From an uncultured Lachnospiraceae bacterium (GTDB lineage Bacteria; Bacillota; Clostridia; Lachnospirales; Lachnospiraceae): a stretch of DNA of 64,000 nt. Within the stretch, counting starts at the first letter, position 1; every line of letters starts with the position of its first letter. The notes beneath the pieces were generated by a model, which did no database searches, was not told where the DNA came from, and saw only the letters and a list, made by a program, of their open reading frames with translations. Location: the NCBI GenBank assembly GCA_910584945.1, contig CAJUDY010000007.1, positions 1 to 64,000 on the forward strand. Reading direction: 5' to 3'. This document shows, piece by piece, positions 53,867 to 62,897 of the stretch. The translations under genes and the position numbers were made by a program.

Positions 53867-55429
53867 TCATCTGGCGATTTCCTTCACCATCAGCACTTTT
53901 TGTCCGCTTTTCAATTCTTCCTCCTTTAGTTCGTTCAATTCCATCACCGCCTCGCAGGTGGTGGCGTGGGCTTTGGAGATCTCCCACAGGGTCTCTCCCG
54001 GCTGCACGATATGGATTACCATACCCGGCATCTGGCGGATGCGTTCCATGTTTAAAGGCGCTTCTTCCAGCTCTTCCACCAGCTCCAGCTTTTCCGTCCC
54101 GCAGAACAGGACCTGAATCTGCAGAACCGCCTTCACTTCCAGTTCCTGAGCGTCCAGCATCGTCACCATCAACTGATCCAGACACAGGAAAACCTGCCAT
54201 TCCAAACGGTCGATCTCCTCCTGCTGTTCCGCCGTATGCTCAAAGGGAATAGAGTGGGTCGTGCAGGCCAAAGGCTGCGCATCGTCGGAGGAAGCATACA
54301 GAATCCAGAGTTCCACCGTCCCCTGGATCAGCACGCCCTGGTCATTCTGCTCCGTATGCTCCAGGTGAATCTGCGCGCCCGTATTCAGGATCTGCATCAC
54401 CTTCGGGTCCGTGTCTTTCAGCTTCAGGCGTCCGCTTACCCTGGCCCGGGAATCCGAGATATTTTTCACAAAATCCCACTCATACTGCTGCTTTTTCGGA
54501 ATAACTTCCCTGGTAAGACTGTAGGCATCGCACAGTACATCCGAAGTCTGTTCTTCAAAGTACCGAAGCAGCAGATCACAGACCGCATCGATCCGCACCA
54601 TTCTCGGTTCTCCGTCATAGTCCGCCTGAAGCTCCAGTTCGCTCCGCATCAGGGTGATCTCCGCTTTTCCGGCCAGATCGGAATGGCAGGCCTCACACTC
54701 CACTTCCTGGTGGAAAGGAATTCCCTGTTCCAGCCACTGCAGTCTTCCCGGTTCGTCCTCACATTCATATAGAAAGAACACCATCAGTTCTCCCTTGGCC
54801 AGGAGGCGCCCCTCCTCCTGCCGGATCTCTGTCCCCTGCAGGCGCATCTCCTTCCACAAAATCCGCCGGATGTTCGGCCTTCCGGGCGGCAGATTCATCT
54901 CTTCCCGGATACGCAGCGTGTCTTTTTTATGTATCACTTCCTGCTGCAGACGCACCGGACAAGTCCGCACATACAGATCTTCTTCCTCCTGGCTGCTGCC
55001 TACCAGGGGCACCGGCTGTTCTTTCAGAGCCTCCACCGTCAGAGCCAGCACGCACTTGAGATTGGTCTTCCTGGAATGGATCGCCGACGCATGCAGGTCC
55101 TCCAGTTCCCAGTGGAAATCCACAAGGTCTCCTTCCTCCAGATCGTTTAAGAATACAATTTCATCCACCGGAATACTTCCTTCCAGTACCTCCGGCGTCC
55201 GGTCCTCACCTTCACTGATGTACAGAATCCGGTACAGGAATACACCCCGGATCTTTACCTTTCCAGTATCTCCTTTGACCTCATCCGGATGAAACTCCCC
55301 CTGTTTGTGGATCACCCGGAAGATATCCGGCTTCTGATCCGGTACGTTCAGATCCTCTTCCAGTGTAATCTGGCTGACTGCCCTTCCCCTTCTTCGGTTC
55401 AATGTCACATATCTGCGCTCTAATTCCAT
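53867..55429 (-). CDS. SPOCS (DUF3794) domains with C-terminal LysM
   Basis: A 520-residue protein. At least two copies of the SPOCS/DUF3794 domain occupy residues about 40-140 and 170-290, with a further related region to about 440 (for example DLNVPDQKPDIFRVI and MNLPPGRPNIRRILWKE, the start of successive copies). Residues about 472-517 form a LysM domain (IHIVQPGETLWEISKAHATT). This architecture is widespread in spore-forming Clostridia and is associated with spore coat or cortex. No signal peptide is seen, consistent with mother-cell expression. The ATG follows AAAGGGTGATG. A terminator ends it. Confidence 0.9.
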   Translation of the reverse strand: MELERRYVTLNRRRGRAVSQITLEEDLNVPDQKPDIFRVIHKQGEFHPDEVKGDTGKVKIRGVFLYRILYISEGEDRTPEVLEGSIPVDEIVFLNDLEEGDLVDFHWELEDLHASAIHSRKTNLKCVLALTVEALKEQPVPLVGSSQEEEDLYVRTCPVRLQQEVIHKKDTLRIREEMNLPPGRPNIRRILWKEMRLQGTEIRQEEGRLLAKGELMVFFLYECEDEPGRLQWLEQGIPFHQEVECEACHSDLAGKAEITLMRSELELQADYDGEPRMVRIDAVCDLLLRYFEEQTSDVLCDAYSLTREVIPKKQQYEWDFVKNISDSRARVSGRLKLKDTDPKVMQILNTGAQIHLEHTEQNDQGVLIQGTVELWILYASSDDAQPLACTTHSIPFEHTAEQQEEIDRLEWQVFLCLDQLMVTMLDAQELEVKAVLQIQVLFCGTEKLELVEELEEAPLNMERIRQMPGMVIHIVQPGETLWEISKAHATTCEAVMELNELKEEELKSGQKVLMVKEIAR

Positions 55430-55480
55430 ATTCTCACATCACCCTTTCTTGATTATCGTTCCGCCGTCCTTTTTTATTTC

Positions 55481-55573
55481 CGCGAGCAACGAGCCAAGTA
55501 GCCATGCTTGCACGGATATTTGGCGACTGCCGCGAGGGTGAAATACCACGTAGCTTACTACGGGGTATTTCAC
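55481..55573. repeat. Structured intergenic element with two palindromes
   Basis: CGCGAG is directly repeated at 55481-55486 and 55531-55536, flanking GCCAAGTA/TATTTGGC arms (55493-55500 and 55517-55524). It is followed by a 16-bp-arm hairpin, 55538-55553 with 55558-55573, one mismatch, 4-nt loop. The hairpin contains the stop codon of the PrcB-like gene and can serve as its 3-prime end. The whole looks like a dispersed palindromic unit. Confidence 0.55.
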
Positions 55574-55968
55574 TGAAAGACCACGGATTTCTCCAGATCT
55601 TCCAGCTTCAGCACAATATAGGGACTGGTGGTGGCAGCCGCGGTTTCTTCCTGATTTCCGGGTCCTAAAAGCTCCGTATCCACATAGACCGCATTGCTGG
55701 TCAGGTACAGATCTTCCACAATAATGCTGTACCCGCTGGTCTGCTGCTCCCCATAACCCACACAGATGTACAGATACCCTTCATCCTCATAGGTCACTTT
55801 GAAAGGCTCTGACTTCTTTTCCTCCAGTACATTTCTTAGTTCCTCCGGTATCTTTTCCGGATCAAGCACCGTGAATTCCAGATCTTTCAGCCGTTCTTCA
55901 TCCTGGGTCTGCACACCACAGCCGGTCAGTATGCATATGGTAAGCATCAAGAGACACCATTTCTTCAT
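55570..55968 (-). CDS. PrcB-like lipoprotein
   Basis: A 132-residue exported lipoprotein. The signal peptide MKKWCLLMLTICILTGC ends in a good lipobox with Cys17 as the lipidated residue. The remainder contains a PrcB-C-like domain (GYLYICVGYGEQQTSGYSI, then VYVDTELLGPG and SPYIVLKLEDLEKSVVF). PrcB was first described as a partner of a spirochaete protease complex, but in Firmicutes such proteins mostly stand alone and the role is unclear. It lies between the SPOCS/LysM gene and the divergent malQ. Confidence 0.85.
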   Translation of the reverse strand: MKKWCLLMLTICILTGCGVQTQDEERLKDLEFTVLDPEKIPEELRNVLEEKKSEPFKVTYEDEGYLYICVGYGEQQTSGYSIIVEDLYLTSNAVYVDTELLGPGNQEETAAATTSPYIVLKLEDLEKSVVFQ

Positions 55969-56038
55969 GCATGCTTCTTCTCCTGCCTGTTTGCTCTATT
56001 TTATGTGGAAAAATTCAGATTCAGACCAGTCTTATTTC

Positions 56039-56067
56039 TTGTATTCTGAATAGGTATCCTATATAAT
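56039..56067 (+). promoter_or_regulatory. Vegetative promoter of malQ
   Basis: TTGTAT (56039-56044) and TATAAT (56062-56067) are 17 bp apart and lie 37 bp before the GTG start. No clear cre site is seen. Confidence 0.7.
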
Positions 56068-56104
56068 ATATCTAATAGAAGATAGATGCAGGAGGATGAC
56101 ACAC

Positions 56105-57628
56105 GTGCACTTTAAAATTGCAGAAGAAGACAAGACCAACCACCGCTACAGCGGTGTTCTCGCCCATCCCACTTCCTTTCCCTCTCCTTACGGGATCGGA
56201 GATCTGGGGCAGGGCGCTTATGATTTCATCGACTTTCTGGCAGAGGCCGGACAGCATCTGTGGCAGGTTCTGCCTCTGGGACCTACCACTGTCGGCGATT
56301 CCCCTTATCAGAGCTTTTCCGTATTCGCCGGACAGCATCTGCTCATCAGCCCGGAACTGCTGAAGAAAAAGCAGCTTTTGACCGATGCGGATCTAAAAGA
56401 GATTCCGGACCTTGATCCGGACCATGTGGAGTATGAAAAGATACTTCTCTACAAAACGGAACTGTTGAAAAAGGCCTATGAGCATTTCCGTCACACCGCG
56501 GATAAAAATCTCCTGGAAGAATACGACGCGTTCTGTGACAGCAACGAATTCTGGCTGATGGACTATTGTCTCTTCATGGCGGGAAAAGATTATCACAAAG
56601 GCCTTCCCTGGTATGAGTGGGATGATTCCCTGATGGACCCAGATCAGAAAGCCCGGGAGGAGTGGACCGACGTCCTCTCTTCGGAGATCCGTTACTATCA
56701 GTTCATCCAATATCTGTTCTACAGCCAGTGGTACGATCTGAAAACCTATGCCAACAAAAAAGGCATCGCGATCATCGGAGATATTCCCATCTTCCCCTGC
56801 TGGGACAGCGCGGACGTATGGGCGAACAAGGACATGTTCTGCCTGGACCCTAAAGGGTATCCCCTGGAAGTCGCAGGGGTCCCGCCGGATTATTTCAGCG
56901 CCACCGGACAGCTCTGGGGGAACCCTCTCTATGACTGGGCCGCCCACAAAGAAGACGGCTATCGCTGGTGGATCGAGCGAATCCGCAACCAGCTGGATCA
57001 GGTGGACTATGTGCGCATCGACCACTTCCGGGGTTTTGAAGCTTACTGGGCCGTTCCTTACGGGGAGGAAACCGCCCTGGGCGGCAAGTGGAAAAAAGGA
57101 CCGGGTGAGGATCTGTTCCTGGCAATTCAGGAAGCCCTGGACGGAGAACTTCCCATCCTGGCGGAAGATCTGGGCGTCATCACACCGGAAGTAGAGCGTC
57201 TCCGCGACCGATTCCATTTCCCGGGCATGAAGGTCCTGCAGTTTGGCTTTGAGGGAGGCGAAAGTACCTTCCTTCCCCACCAGCTGGATACCCGGAACTG
57301 TGTCTGCTATACAGGCACCCACGACAACGATACCAGCCTTGGATGGTACGAACATACCAGCGAACAGAACCGTGACAAGATCCGGCGCTACATGAATACG
57401 GATGCAAGCAGCGTCAGCTGGGATTTCATCCGCACCTGTCTTGGCACCATCGCTACTTATGCCATCTTCCCGGTCCAGGATCTCTTGAAACTTGGCTCGG
57501 AAGCTCGTATGAACGTGCCCGGAAGCCCCCGGGGCAACTGGACATTCCGATTCCGCTCCGGTCTTCTTGACCACGGCATGGCCCAGGGACTCCGGCAGCT
57601 GACCGAGCTCTTCGGAAGATTCGGTTGA
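56105..57628 (+). CDS. malQ: 4-alpha-glucanotransferase (amylomaltase)
   Basis: A 507-residue GH77 enzyme that transfers glucan segments between maltodextrins in glycogen and maltose metabolism. Typical blocks are HPTSFPSPYGIGDLG, the nucleophile region VDYVRIDHFRGFEAYWAVP, the acid/base region ILAEDLGVITPEV and YTGTHDNDT. The start is set at the GTG at 56105 because GGAGG (56091-56095) is 9 nt before it; an ATG at 56096 directly abuts the ribosome site and is unlikely. A copy of the 104-bp repeat follows the stop codon. Confidence 0.95.
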   Translation: MHFKIAEEDKTNHRYSGVLAHPTSFPSPYGIGDLGQGAYDFIDFLAEAGQHLWQVLPLGPTTVGDSPYQSFSVFAGQHLLISPELLKKKQLLTDADLKEIPDLDPDHVEYEKILLYKTELLKKAYEHFRHTADKNLLEEYDAFCDSNEFWLMDYCLFMAGKDYHKGLPWYEWDDSLMDPDQKAREEWTDVLSSEIRYYQFIQYLFYSQWYDLKTYANKKGIAIIGDIPIFPCWDSADVWANKDMFCLDPKGYPLEVAGVPPDYFSATGQLWGNPLYDWAAHKEDGYRWWIERIRNQLDQVDYVRIDHFRGFEAYWAVPYGEETALGGKWKKGPGEDLFLAIQEALDGELPILAEDLGVITPEVERLRDRFHFPGMKVLQFGFEGGESTFLPHQLDTRNCVCYTGTHDNDTSLGWYEHTSEQNRDKIRRYMNTDASSVSWDFIRTCLGTIATYAIFPVQDLLKLGSEARMNVPGSPRGNWTFRFRSGLLDHGMAQGLRQLTELFGRFG

Positions 57629-57632
57629 AACT

Positions 57633-57736
57633 TTAAAACAGCATCTGACCGAACGCAGCCCCGGAAGGATTTTACGGAACGAACTGAGGGAAAATTCTCC
57701 CAGACGCCGGGGCGAAGTGAGGGCAGATGCGGAACT
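57633..57736 (+). repeat. 104-bp palindromic intergenic repeat, copy B
   Basis: It is collinear with the minus strand of 10304-10407, with 4 mismatches in 104 positions and no gaps. It begins 4 bp after malQ and ends 19 bp before plsC. The outer GCATCTG/CAGATGC arms and inner CCCCGG/CCGGGG arms are identical in both copies, so the fold is conserved. Confidence 0.85.
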
Positions 57737-57755
57737 TCAATAAGAGGATAGTCCT

Positions 57756-58484
57756 ATGATACGTTTTATACTGGTCTGCCTGATTCTTCTGCTCTATCTG
57801 ATTCTCGGAATCCCCGTGCTGCTGATCGAATGGGTGATCAGCCGGTGGAACCCTCATTTCCGGGATGTCAGCTGTCTGCGCATGGTGCAGACAACCTTCA
57901 AGCTGATCCTGTGGGTGAGCGGCACGAAAGTCACCTATATCGGCAGAGAACAGGTGCCCAAAGACAAAGCCGTGCTCTATATCGGCAACCACTGCAGTTA
58001 TTTTGATATCCTTCTGACCTACTCCCAGTGTCCGGGACTTACCGGTTACGTGGCCAAGTCCGAGATGCTGAGATATCCTCTTCTCCGGGACTGGATGAAG
58101 CGGCTTTATTGTCTCTTCCTGGACCGCACCGATATCCGGGCGGGCATGCAGATGATCCTGACCGGGATTGACTACATCAAAAAAGGCATCTCCATCTGTA
58201 TCTTTCCGGAAGGGACCAGAAGCAAAGACGGCAAAATGCAGCCCTTCAAAGAAGGCAGCATGAAAATGGCGTCCAAAACTGGATGCGCTATTATCCCCAT
58301 CGCCATCAGCAATTCCGCGGAGATACTGGAGAATCATTTCCCAAAGATCCGCCCCTGCAGGGTCATCGTTGAGTACGGAGCCCCGATCTACCCCAAGGAG
58401 CTGACAAAAGAAGAGCAGAAATTTCTCGGCGCCTACACACAGAGGAAGATTCAGGAAATGCTGGATGAACATGAGATCGCATAA
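57756..58484 (+). CDS. plsC: 1-acyl-sn-glycerol-3-phosphate acyltransferase
   Basis: A 242-residue membrane-bound acyltransferase that makes phosphatidic acid from lysophosphatidic acid. An N-terminal membrane segment (residues about 3-27) precedes the catalytic NHCSYFD at 78-84 (the NHx4D motif) and the substrate-binding FPEGTRS at 150-156. The length is normal for PlsC. It begins 19 bp after the repeat and 20 bp before ddl, so plsC, ddl and murF form one transcription unit that combines membrane and wall precursor synthesis. The ribosome site AGAGGATAG precedes the ATG. Confidence 0.93.
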   Translation: MIRFILVCLILLLYLILGIPVLLIEWVISRWNPHFRDVSCLRMVQTTFKLILWVSGTKVTYIGREQVPKDKAVLYIGNHCSYFDILLTYSQCPGLTGYVAKSEMLRYPLLRDWMKRLYCLFLDRTDIRAGMQMILTGIDYIKKGISICIFPEGTRSKDGKMQPFKEGSMKMASKTGCAIIPIAISNSAEILENHFPKIRPCRVIVEYGAPIYPKELTKEEQKFLGAYTQRKIQEMLDEHEIA

Positions 58485-58504
58485 AAAATAATTGGGAGGC
58501 ATTT

Positions 58505-59551
58505 ATGAAAATTGTTGTACTTGCAGGCGGGATCAGCACTGAGCGCGATGTGTCCTTAAGCAGCGGAAGAGGGATCTATGAAGCCTTGAAAGAGACGGGG
58601 CATCAGGTCATCCTTCTGGACATTTTCCTGGGAATTCCGGATGCAAAAGAGCCGCTGGAACAGCTCTTTGACAGCGAAACCGACTGGGCGGCTTCCATCC
58701 GAAACGTATCGGAAAAAGCTCCGGACCTCGACCAGATCAAAGCGCTTCGCCCGGGATACCGGGAGCTTTTAGGCCCCAATGTCCTAAAGCTTTGCAGCCT
58801 CAGCGACATCGTCTTTTTAGGTCTTCACGGAGCCAACGGGGAGGACGGCCGTATCCAGGCTCTGTTCGACCTGATGGGCATCCGCTACACGGGAACCGGA
58901 CATACCAGCAGCGCTCTTTCCATGGACAAAAACATTACCAAACAGATGTTCAAGGGGCTTGGCATCCCCACGCCTCCTTCCATCACCGTGAAAAAGGGAG
59001 CCTCCTTCGAGCTTCCGGAAGAAATCGGCTTTCCCTGTATGGTCAAGACCTGCTGTGGCGGCTCTTCCGTGGGCGTCTATCAGGTGGACGACGTCTTCGG
59101 CCTTGAGAAAGCCCTCAAGAAAGCCTTTGCCTACGAAGATCAGGTCCTCATCGAGCGCTGCGTCATCGGGCGTGAATTTTCCATCGCTGTGATAGAAGGA
59201 AAAGCGCTACCGATCATCGAGATCGCCCCTCTTAAGGGATTCTATGACTACAAGAATAAATATCAGGCGGGAAGTACGGTGGAAACCTGTCCGGCCGATA
59301 TCCCGCAAAATCTGTCCGCCCGGATGCAGCGACATGCGGAAGCGGCATGTGCCTCGGTGGGGATTGAGGGATACGCCCGGGTGGACTTTATGCTGGATGA
59401 ACGTTCCGGGGAAGATTACGCCCTGGAAGTCAACACCCTTCCGGGAATGACGCCCACCAGCCTTCTGCCCCAGGAAGCAGCCGCCCTCGGCTTGTCCTAT
59501 CCGCAACTGTGCGAGTGGATTCTTCAGGTTTCCCTGAAAAAATATGAGTAA
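58505..59551 (+). CDS. ddl: D-alanine--D-alanine ligase family protein
   Basis: A 348-residue ATP-grasp ligase that makes the D-Ala-D-Ala end of the peptidoglycan stem. Blocks include the N-terminal LAGGISTERDVSLSSG, FLGLHGANGEDGRIQ, the ATP-binding KTCCGGSSVGVYQV and the catalytic end ALEVNTLPGMTPTSL. It is slightly shorter than most Ddl enzymes but otherwise complete. GGGAGG precedes the ATG. It lies 15 bp before murF, which ligates the dipeptide to the UDP-muramoyl tripeptide, so substrate and user are co-expressed. Confidence 0.94.
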   Translation: MKIVVLAGGISTERDVSLSSGRGIYEALKETGHQVILLDIFLGIPDAKEPLEQLFDSETDWAASIRNVSEKAPDLDQIKALRPGYRELLGPNVLKLCSLSDIVFLGLHGANGEDGRIQALFDLMGIRYTGTGHTSSALSMDKNITKQMFKGLGIPTPPSITVKKGASFELPEEIGFPCMVKTCCGGSSVGVYQVDDVFGLEKALKKAFAYEDQVLIERCVIGREFSIAVIEGKALPIIEIAPLKGFYDYKNKYQAGSTVETCPADIPQNLSARMQRHAEAACASVGIEGYARVDFMLDERSGEDYALEVNTLPGMTPTSLLPQEAAALGLSYPQLCEWILQVSLKKYE

Positions 59552-59566
59552 AAGGCAGGCGTAACT

Positions 59567-60937
59567 ATGAGACATTTTACCATTGAACAATTTGCAAAAG
59601 CCTGCGGCGGCACCTTCTACGGCCCGGAAGAATTGAAAAACCAGGCAATCAAAAGCGTGGTGGTGGACAGCCGCCTCACGAAAAAAGGCAGTCTTTTTAT
59701 CGCAACCGTGGGCGCACGGGTGGACGGCCACAACTTTATCGAAAGTGCCTTTGACAAGGGTGCGGTCTGCGCCGTCAGTCAGAGAGAGCTCACCGATCCT
59801 CCCGGACCCTATCTCCTGGTAAAGGACACCCTCCAGGCATTAAAAGACGGCGCGGAGGCTTACCGGAAGACCCTTGATATCCCCATCGTCGGCGTCACCG
59901 GCAGTGTAGGAAAGACCAGTACCAAGGAGATGATCGCCTCTGTGCTGGGAAGCCATTACCTGGTCTTAAAGACCCCCGGCAATTTCAACAACGAAATCGG
60001 GGTTCCCCTGACGCTTTTTCTCATCGAGGAACACCACCGGGCGGCCGTGCTGGAAATGGGCATGAATCATTTTGGAGAGATGCACCGTCTCAGCAAGATC
60101 GCACGTCCCACCCACTGCGTCTTCACCAACATCGGAGTCGCCCACCTGGAGTTCTTAGGCTCCCGGGACGGCATCCTAAAAGCCAAGACCGAGATCCTGG
60201 ACTATGCCGCTGCGGACGCTCTCATCTTCTTAAACGGCGACGACGACAAGCTGATCACCATGAAAGACCGCGCGCATACCTTTGGCCTCTCTCCGTCCTT
60301 TGACGTGTGGGCGGACCAGGTAGAACACCTTGGCTTTGACGGAATCCGCTGTCAGATCCACGCCTCCGGCCAGACCATAGATGTCACGATCCCGATTCCG
60401 GGCATCCACATGGTCTACAATGCCATGGCCGGCGCCTCCGTGGGACTGGCCCTTGGTCTCTCCATGGAGGAGATCCGCTCTGGCATCGAAGCCCTGAAAC
60501 CCCTGGGCGGCCGGAGCAATATCCTTCACACCGGACGGTATACCCTGCTGGACGACTGCTACAACGCCAACCCCGTCTCCATGTGTGCCATGCTGGATGT
60601 CCTTGGCAATACCCGGTCGCGCAAGGTCGCGATCCTGGGGGATATGGGAGAGCTGGGAACAGACAGCGAGAGTCTCCACGCCTCGGTGGGAGAACACCTG
60701 AAAAATCTTTCGATTGATGTGCTGATCACCATCGGCACACTGAGCCGGGCCATCCATGGGGCGGCGAAAAACTTCGCTCCCCAGACCGTCTGCCTGCATT
60801 ATGAAGATCCGGAATCGTTTCTGCTGGAAGCTCCCAAAATATTGAAGAAGAAGGACGCAGTTCTCATCAAGGCCTCCCACTATATGAGGTTTGAGCGCAT
60901 CGTCGCCGCACTTTCGGAGCACCGGGATACGCCTTAA
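59567..60937 (+). CDS. murF: UDP-N-acetylmuramoyl-tripeptide--D-alanyl-D-alanine ligase
   Basis: A 456-residue Mur ligase that adds D-Ala-D-Ala to UDP-MurNAc-tripeptide in the cytoplasm. The N-terminal UDP-binding domain has VVVDSRLTKKGSLFIA, the P-loop TGSVGKTS is at 111-118, and the conserved NNEIGVPLTLF and EMGMNHFGEMHRL blocks follow. A C-terminal Rossmann domain contains DDCYNANPVSM. It is third in the plsC-ddl-murF unit. The following dapL provides diaminopimelate for the same wall, from its own promoter. Confidence 0.96.
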   Translation: MRHFTIEQFAKACGGTFYGPEELKNQAIKSVVVDSRLTKKGSLFIATVGARVDGHNFIESAFDKGAVCAVSQRELTDPPGPYLLVKDTLQALKDGAEAYRKTLDIPIVGVTGSVGKTSTKEMIASVLGSHYLVLKTPGNFNNEIGVPLTLFLIEEHHRAAVLEMGMNHFGEMHRLSKIARPTHCVFTNIGVAHLEFLGSRDGILKAKTEILDYAAADALIFLNGDDDKLITMKDRAHTFGLSPSFDVWADQVEHLGFDGIRCQIHASGQTIDVTIPIPGIHMVYNAMAGASVGLALGLSMEEIRSGIEALKPLGGRSNILHTGRYTLLDDCYNANPVSMCAMLDVLGNTRSRKVAILGDMGELGTDSESLHASVGEHLKNLSIDVLITIGTLSRAIHGAAKNFAPQTVCLHYEDPESFLLEAPKILKKKDAVLIKASHYMRFERIVAALSEHRDTP

Positions 60938-60962
60938 TTTTTATGGTAATACCGCCCATTTC

Positions 60963-60991
60963 TTGACACGTGATGTCCCTTTTGCTAGAAT
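60963..60991 (+). promoter_or_regulatory. Near-consensus promoter of dapL
   Basis: TTGACA (60963-60968) and TAGAAT (60986-60991) have a 17-bp spacer and lie 37 bp before the dapL ATG. This is the best promoter match in the window. Confidence 0.85.
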
Positions 60992-61028
60992 ATTTCCGAT
61001 AAATGATAAAAGAAAGGATTTGATATAA

Positions 61029-62240
61029 ATGCCTCGATTGAACGAACATTACCTGAATCTGAAAGAGAGTTATCTTTTCTCGGAGATTGCCCATCGGACC
61101 GCCGCTTACGCGGAGCAGAATCCACAGAAGGGCGCGCAGATCATCCGCCTTGGAATCGGCGACGTGACAAAACCTCTGGGAAAGGTCGTCCTCAAGGCCC
61201 TCCATGAGGGCGTGGACGCCATGTCCACCGCCGAGACCTTCAAGGGCTACGGCCCGGAGCAAGGGTACGAAGCCACCCGCAATGCCATCGCTGCTTATTA
61301 TAAGAAAAACGGCGTGGAAGTAGATCCCGGCGATATCTTCGTCTCGGATGGTGCAAAAAGTGATACAGGCAATATCACGGATCTCTTTGGACCCGGCAAC
61401 GTGATCCTGATCCCCGACCCGGTCTATCCGGTCTATGTGGACACCAACATCATGTGCGGCAACGAAGTCACCTATCTGGAGGGCAATGCCGGGAATCAGT
61501 TCCTTCCCATGCCGGACCCCGGTGTGCACGCCGACGTGATCTACCTGTGCTCGCCCAACAATCCCACCGGAGCCTGCTACAACAAGGCCCAGTTAAAGGA
61601 ATGGGTGGACTACGCCCTTTCGAACGACGCGGTCATCCTCTTTGACTCTGCCTATGAGGCGTTTGTCTCGGACCCGGAGCTTCCAAGAAGTATCTTCGCC
61701 ATCGAGGGCGCGAAGAGATGCGCTATTGAGTTCTGCTCTCTGTCCAAGACTGCCGGCTTCACCGGAACCCGCTGCGGCTACACCGTCGTGCCGAAGGAGC
61801 TGAAGTTCCGGGCCTCCGACGGAACAGAAATGTCTCTGAACGCCATGTGGAACCGCCGCCAGTGCACCAAGTTCAACGGCACCTCCTACATCGTACAAAA
61901 AGGAGCGGAAGTGGTCTTTTCCGAGGAGGGCATCCGGGAATGTCAGGAGAATATCCAGTATTATAAGAAGAACGCCAAAGTGATCGCGGACACGCTGAGC
62001 AGGCTTCAAATCCCCTTCTTCGGCGGGATCAACTCTCCTTATATCTGGTTTGAGTGCCCGGACGGCATGGATTCCTGGACTTGCTTTGACTACCTGCTCA
62101 CCAACATCCAGGTGGTGGGAACCCCCGGCGCGGGCTTTGGAGAGAACGGAAAGAATTATTTCCGCTTGACTGCCTTCAACACTTATGAGAAGACCGTGGA
62201 AGCTATGGAGCGTTTTGAAAAGTTGTTTGCTTCCTTATAA
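61029..62240 (+). CDS. dapL: LL-diaminopimelate aminotransferase
   Basis: A 403-residue class I/II aminotransferase that converts tetrahydrodipicolinate directly to LL-diaminopimelate with glutamate and PLP, bypassing the acyl routes. The PLP lysine is Lys240 in SLSKTAGFTGTRCGYT. The DapL start (RLNEHYLNLKESYLFSEI), IIRLGIGDVTKPL, the FVSDGAKSDTGNI block and SPNNPTGACY are all present. The length matches DapL and excludes generic aspartate aminotransferases. It is expressed from its own strong promoter and ended by a terminator. It supplies wall and lysine synthesis. Confidence 0.96.
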   Translation: MPRLNEHYLNLKESYLFSEIAHRTAAYAEQNPQKGAQIIRLGIGDVTKPLGKVVLKALHEGVDAMSTAETFKGYGPEQGYEATRNAIAAYYKKNGVEVDPGDIFVSDGAKSDTGNITDLFGPGNVILIPDPVYPVYVDTNIMCGNEVTYLEGNAGNQFLPMPDPGVHADVIYLCSPNNPTGACYNKAQLKEWVDYALSNDAVILFDSAYEAFVSDPELPRSIFAIEGAKRCAIEFCSLSKTAGFTGTRCGYTVVPKELKFRASDGTEMSLNAMWNRRQCTKFNGTSYIVQKGAEVVFSEEGIRECQENIQYYKKNAKVIADTLSRLQIPFFGGINSPYIWFECPDGMDSWTCFDYLLTNIQVVGTPGAGFGENGKNYFRLTAFNTYEKTVEAMERFEKLFASL

Positions 62241-62249
62241 AAAGAAAAA

Positions 62250-62285
62250 ACTCCTGATCTCCTAAAATGAACTGGGATCAGGAGT
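62250..62285. terminator. Bidirectional terminator after dapL
   Basis: ACTCCTGATC (62250-62259) pairs with GATCAGGAGT (62276-62285). T runs follow on both strands. It also serves the convergent unknown gene ending at 62299. Confidence 0.88.
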
Positions 62286-62298
62286 CTTTTTTATCGTC

Positions 62299-62829
62299 TT
62301 ACTGTCCGCACAGCACGATAATCTTATCCGGCGAGGTCTGCGGCGGTACGCTTCTGGTGGTAGCGCTGTAGAGAACCACCAGCGTATTTCCTCCGGGGTT
62401 GCCGTAGAAGGTTTGATTATTTCTTGTAACCACTTCCGTAGCCGGAGACAGATTCAGCTTCAGGGACTGGTCCGCCGCCAGAAGGACGTTGTTAAAGTAC
62501 GCCACCGTCACCATCTGGCCTTCCGTCTTCGGTGCTACCACCGCCGCCATAAACTGAGGCGGGTAGATCAGCGGGGCCGGCTGATTGCCGCTGTAGAATA
62601 CCGTCACCGGCATACTTTCATACAGCGTCTCGAAGTTCACCACATACGTATTGGCACTCACGAAGAAGTTCGTGATTCCGCCTTCTTCATCTTCCACCGT
62701 AATCATCTGGGTGCATCCCCCATATCCGCTTCCGTTGGAAGACATCATCTGCATCTGTGTAATCACGCCGGATACGGACAGATAGACCGGTCTCCGGTTC
62801 CAGTTCGGGAAATCAAAATCCATTGCCAT
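62299..62829 (-). CDS. Conserved-looking protein of unknown function
   Basis: A 176-residue protein that I do not recognise. It begins MAMDFDFPNWNRRPVYLSVSG, with AAAAGGT 7 nt before the ATG at 62829; an in-frame TTG at 62889 is rejected. It is rich in beta-strand-forming and Asn/Thr/Gly residues, with few charges, no signal peptide and no clear membrane helix. Segments such as ITVEDEEGGITNFFVS and YESMPVTVFYSGNQPAPLIY suggest an all-beta fold. It ends at a bidirectional terminator and lies 68 bp after the BlaI gene, so it could belong to the same transcript. Function unknown. Confidence 0.75.
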   Translation of the reverse strand: MAMDFDFPNWNRRPVYLSVSGVITQMQMMSSNGSGYGGCTQMITVEDEEGGITNFFVSANTYVVNFETLYESMPVTVFYSGNQPAPLIYPPQFMAAVVAPKTEGQMVTVAYFNNVLLAADQSLKLNLSPATEVVTRNNQTFYGNPGGNTLVVLYSATTRSVPPQTSPDKIIVLCGQ

Positions 62830-62897
62830 TTTTGTTACCTTTTCGATCTTTTTCTCTTTATCATATGCCCGAACAAGGGATTCTGCCAACCGGAACG

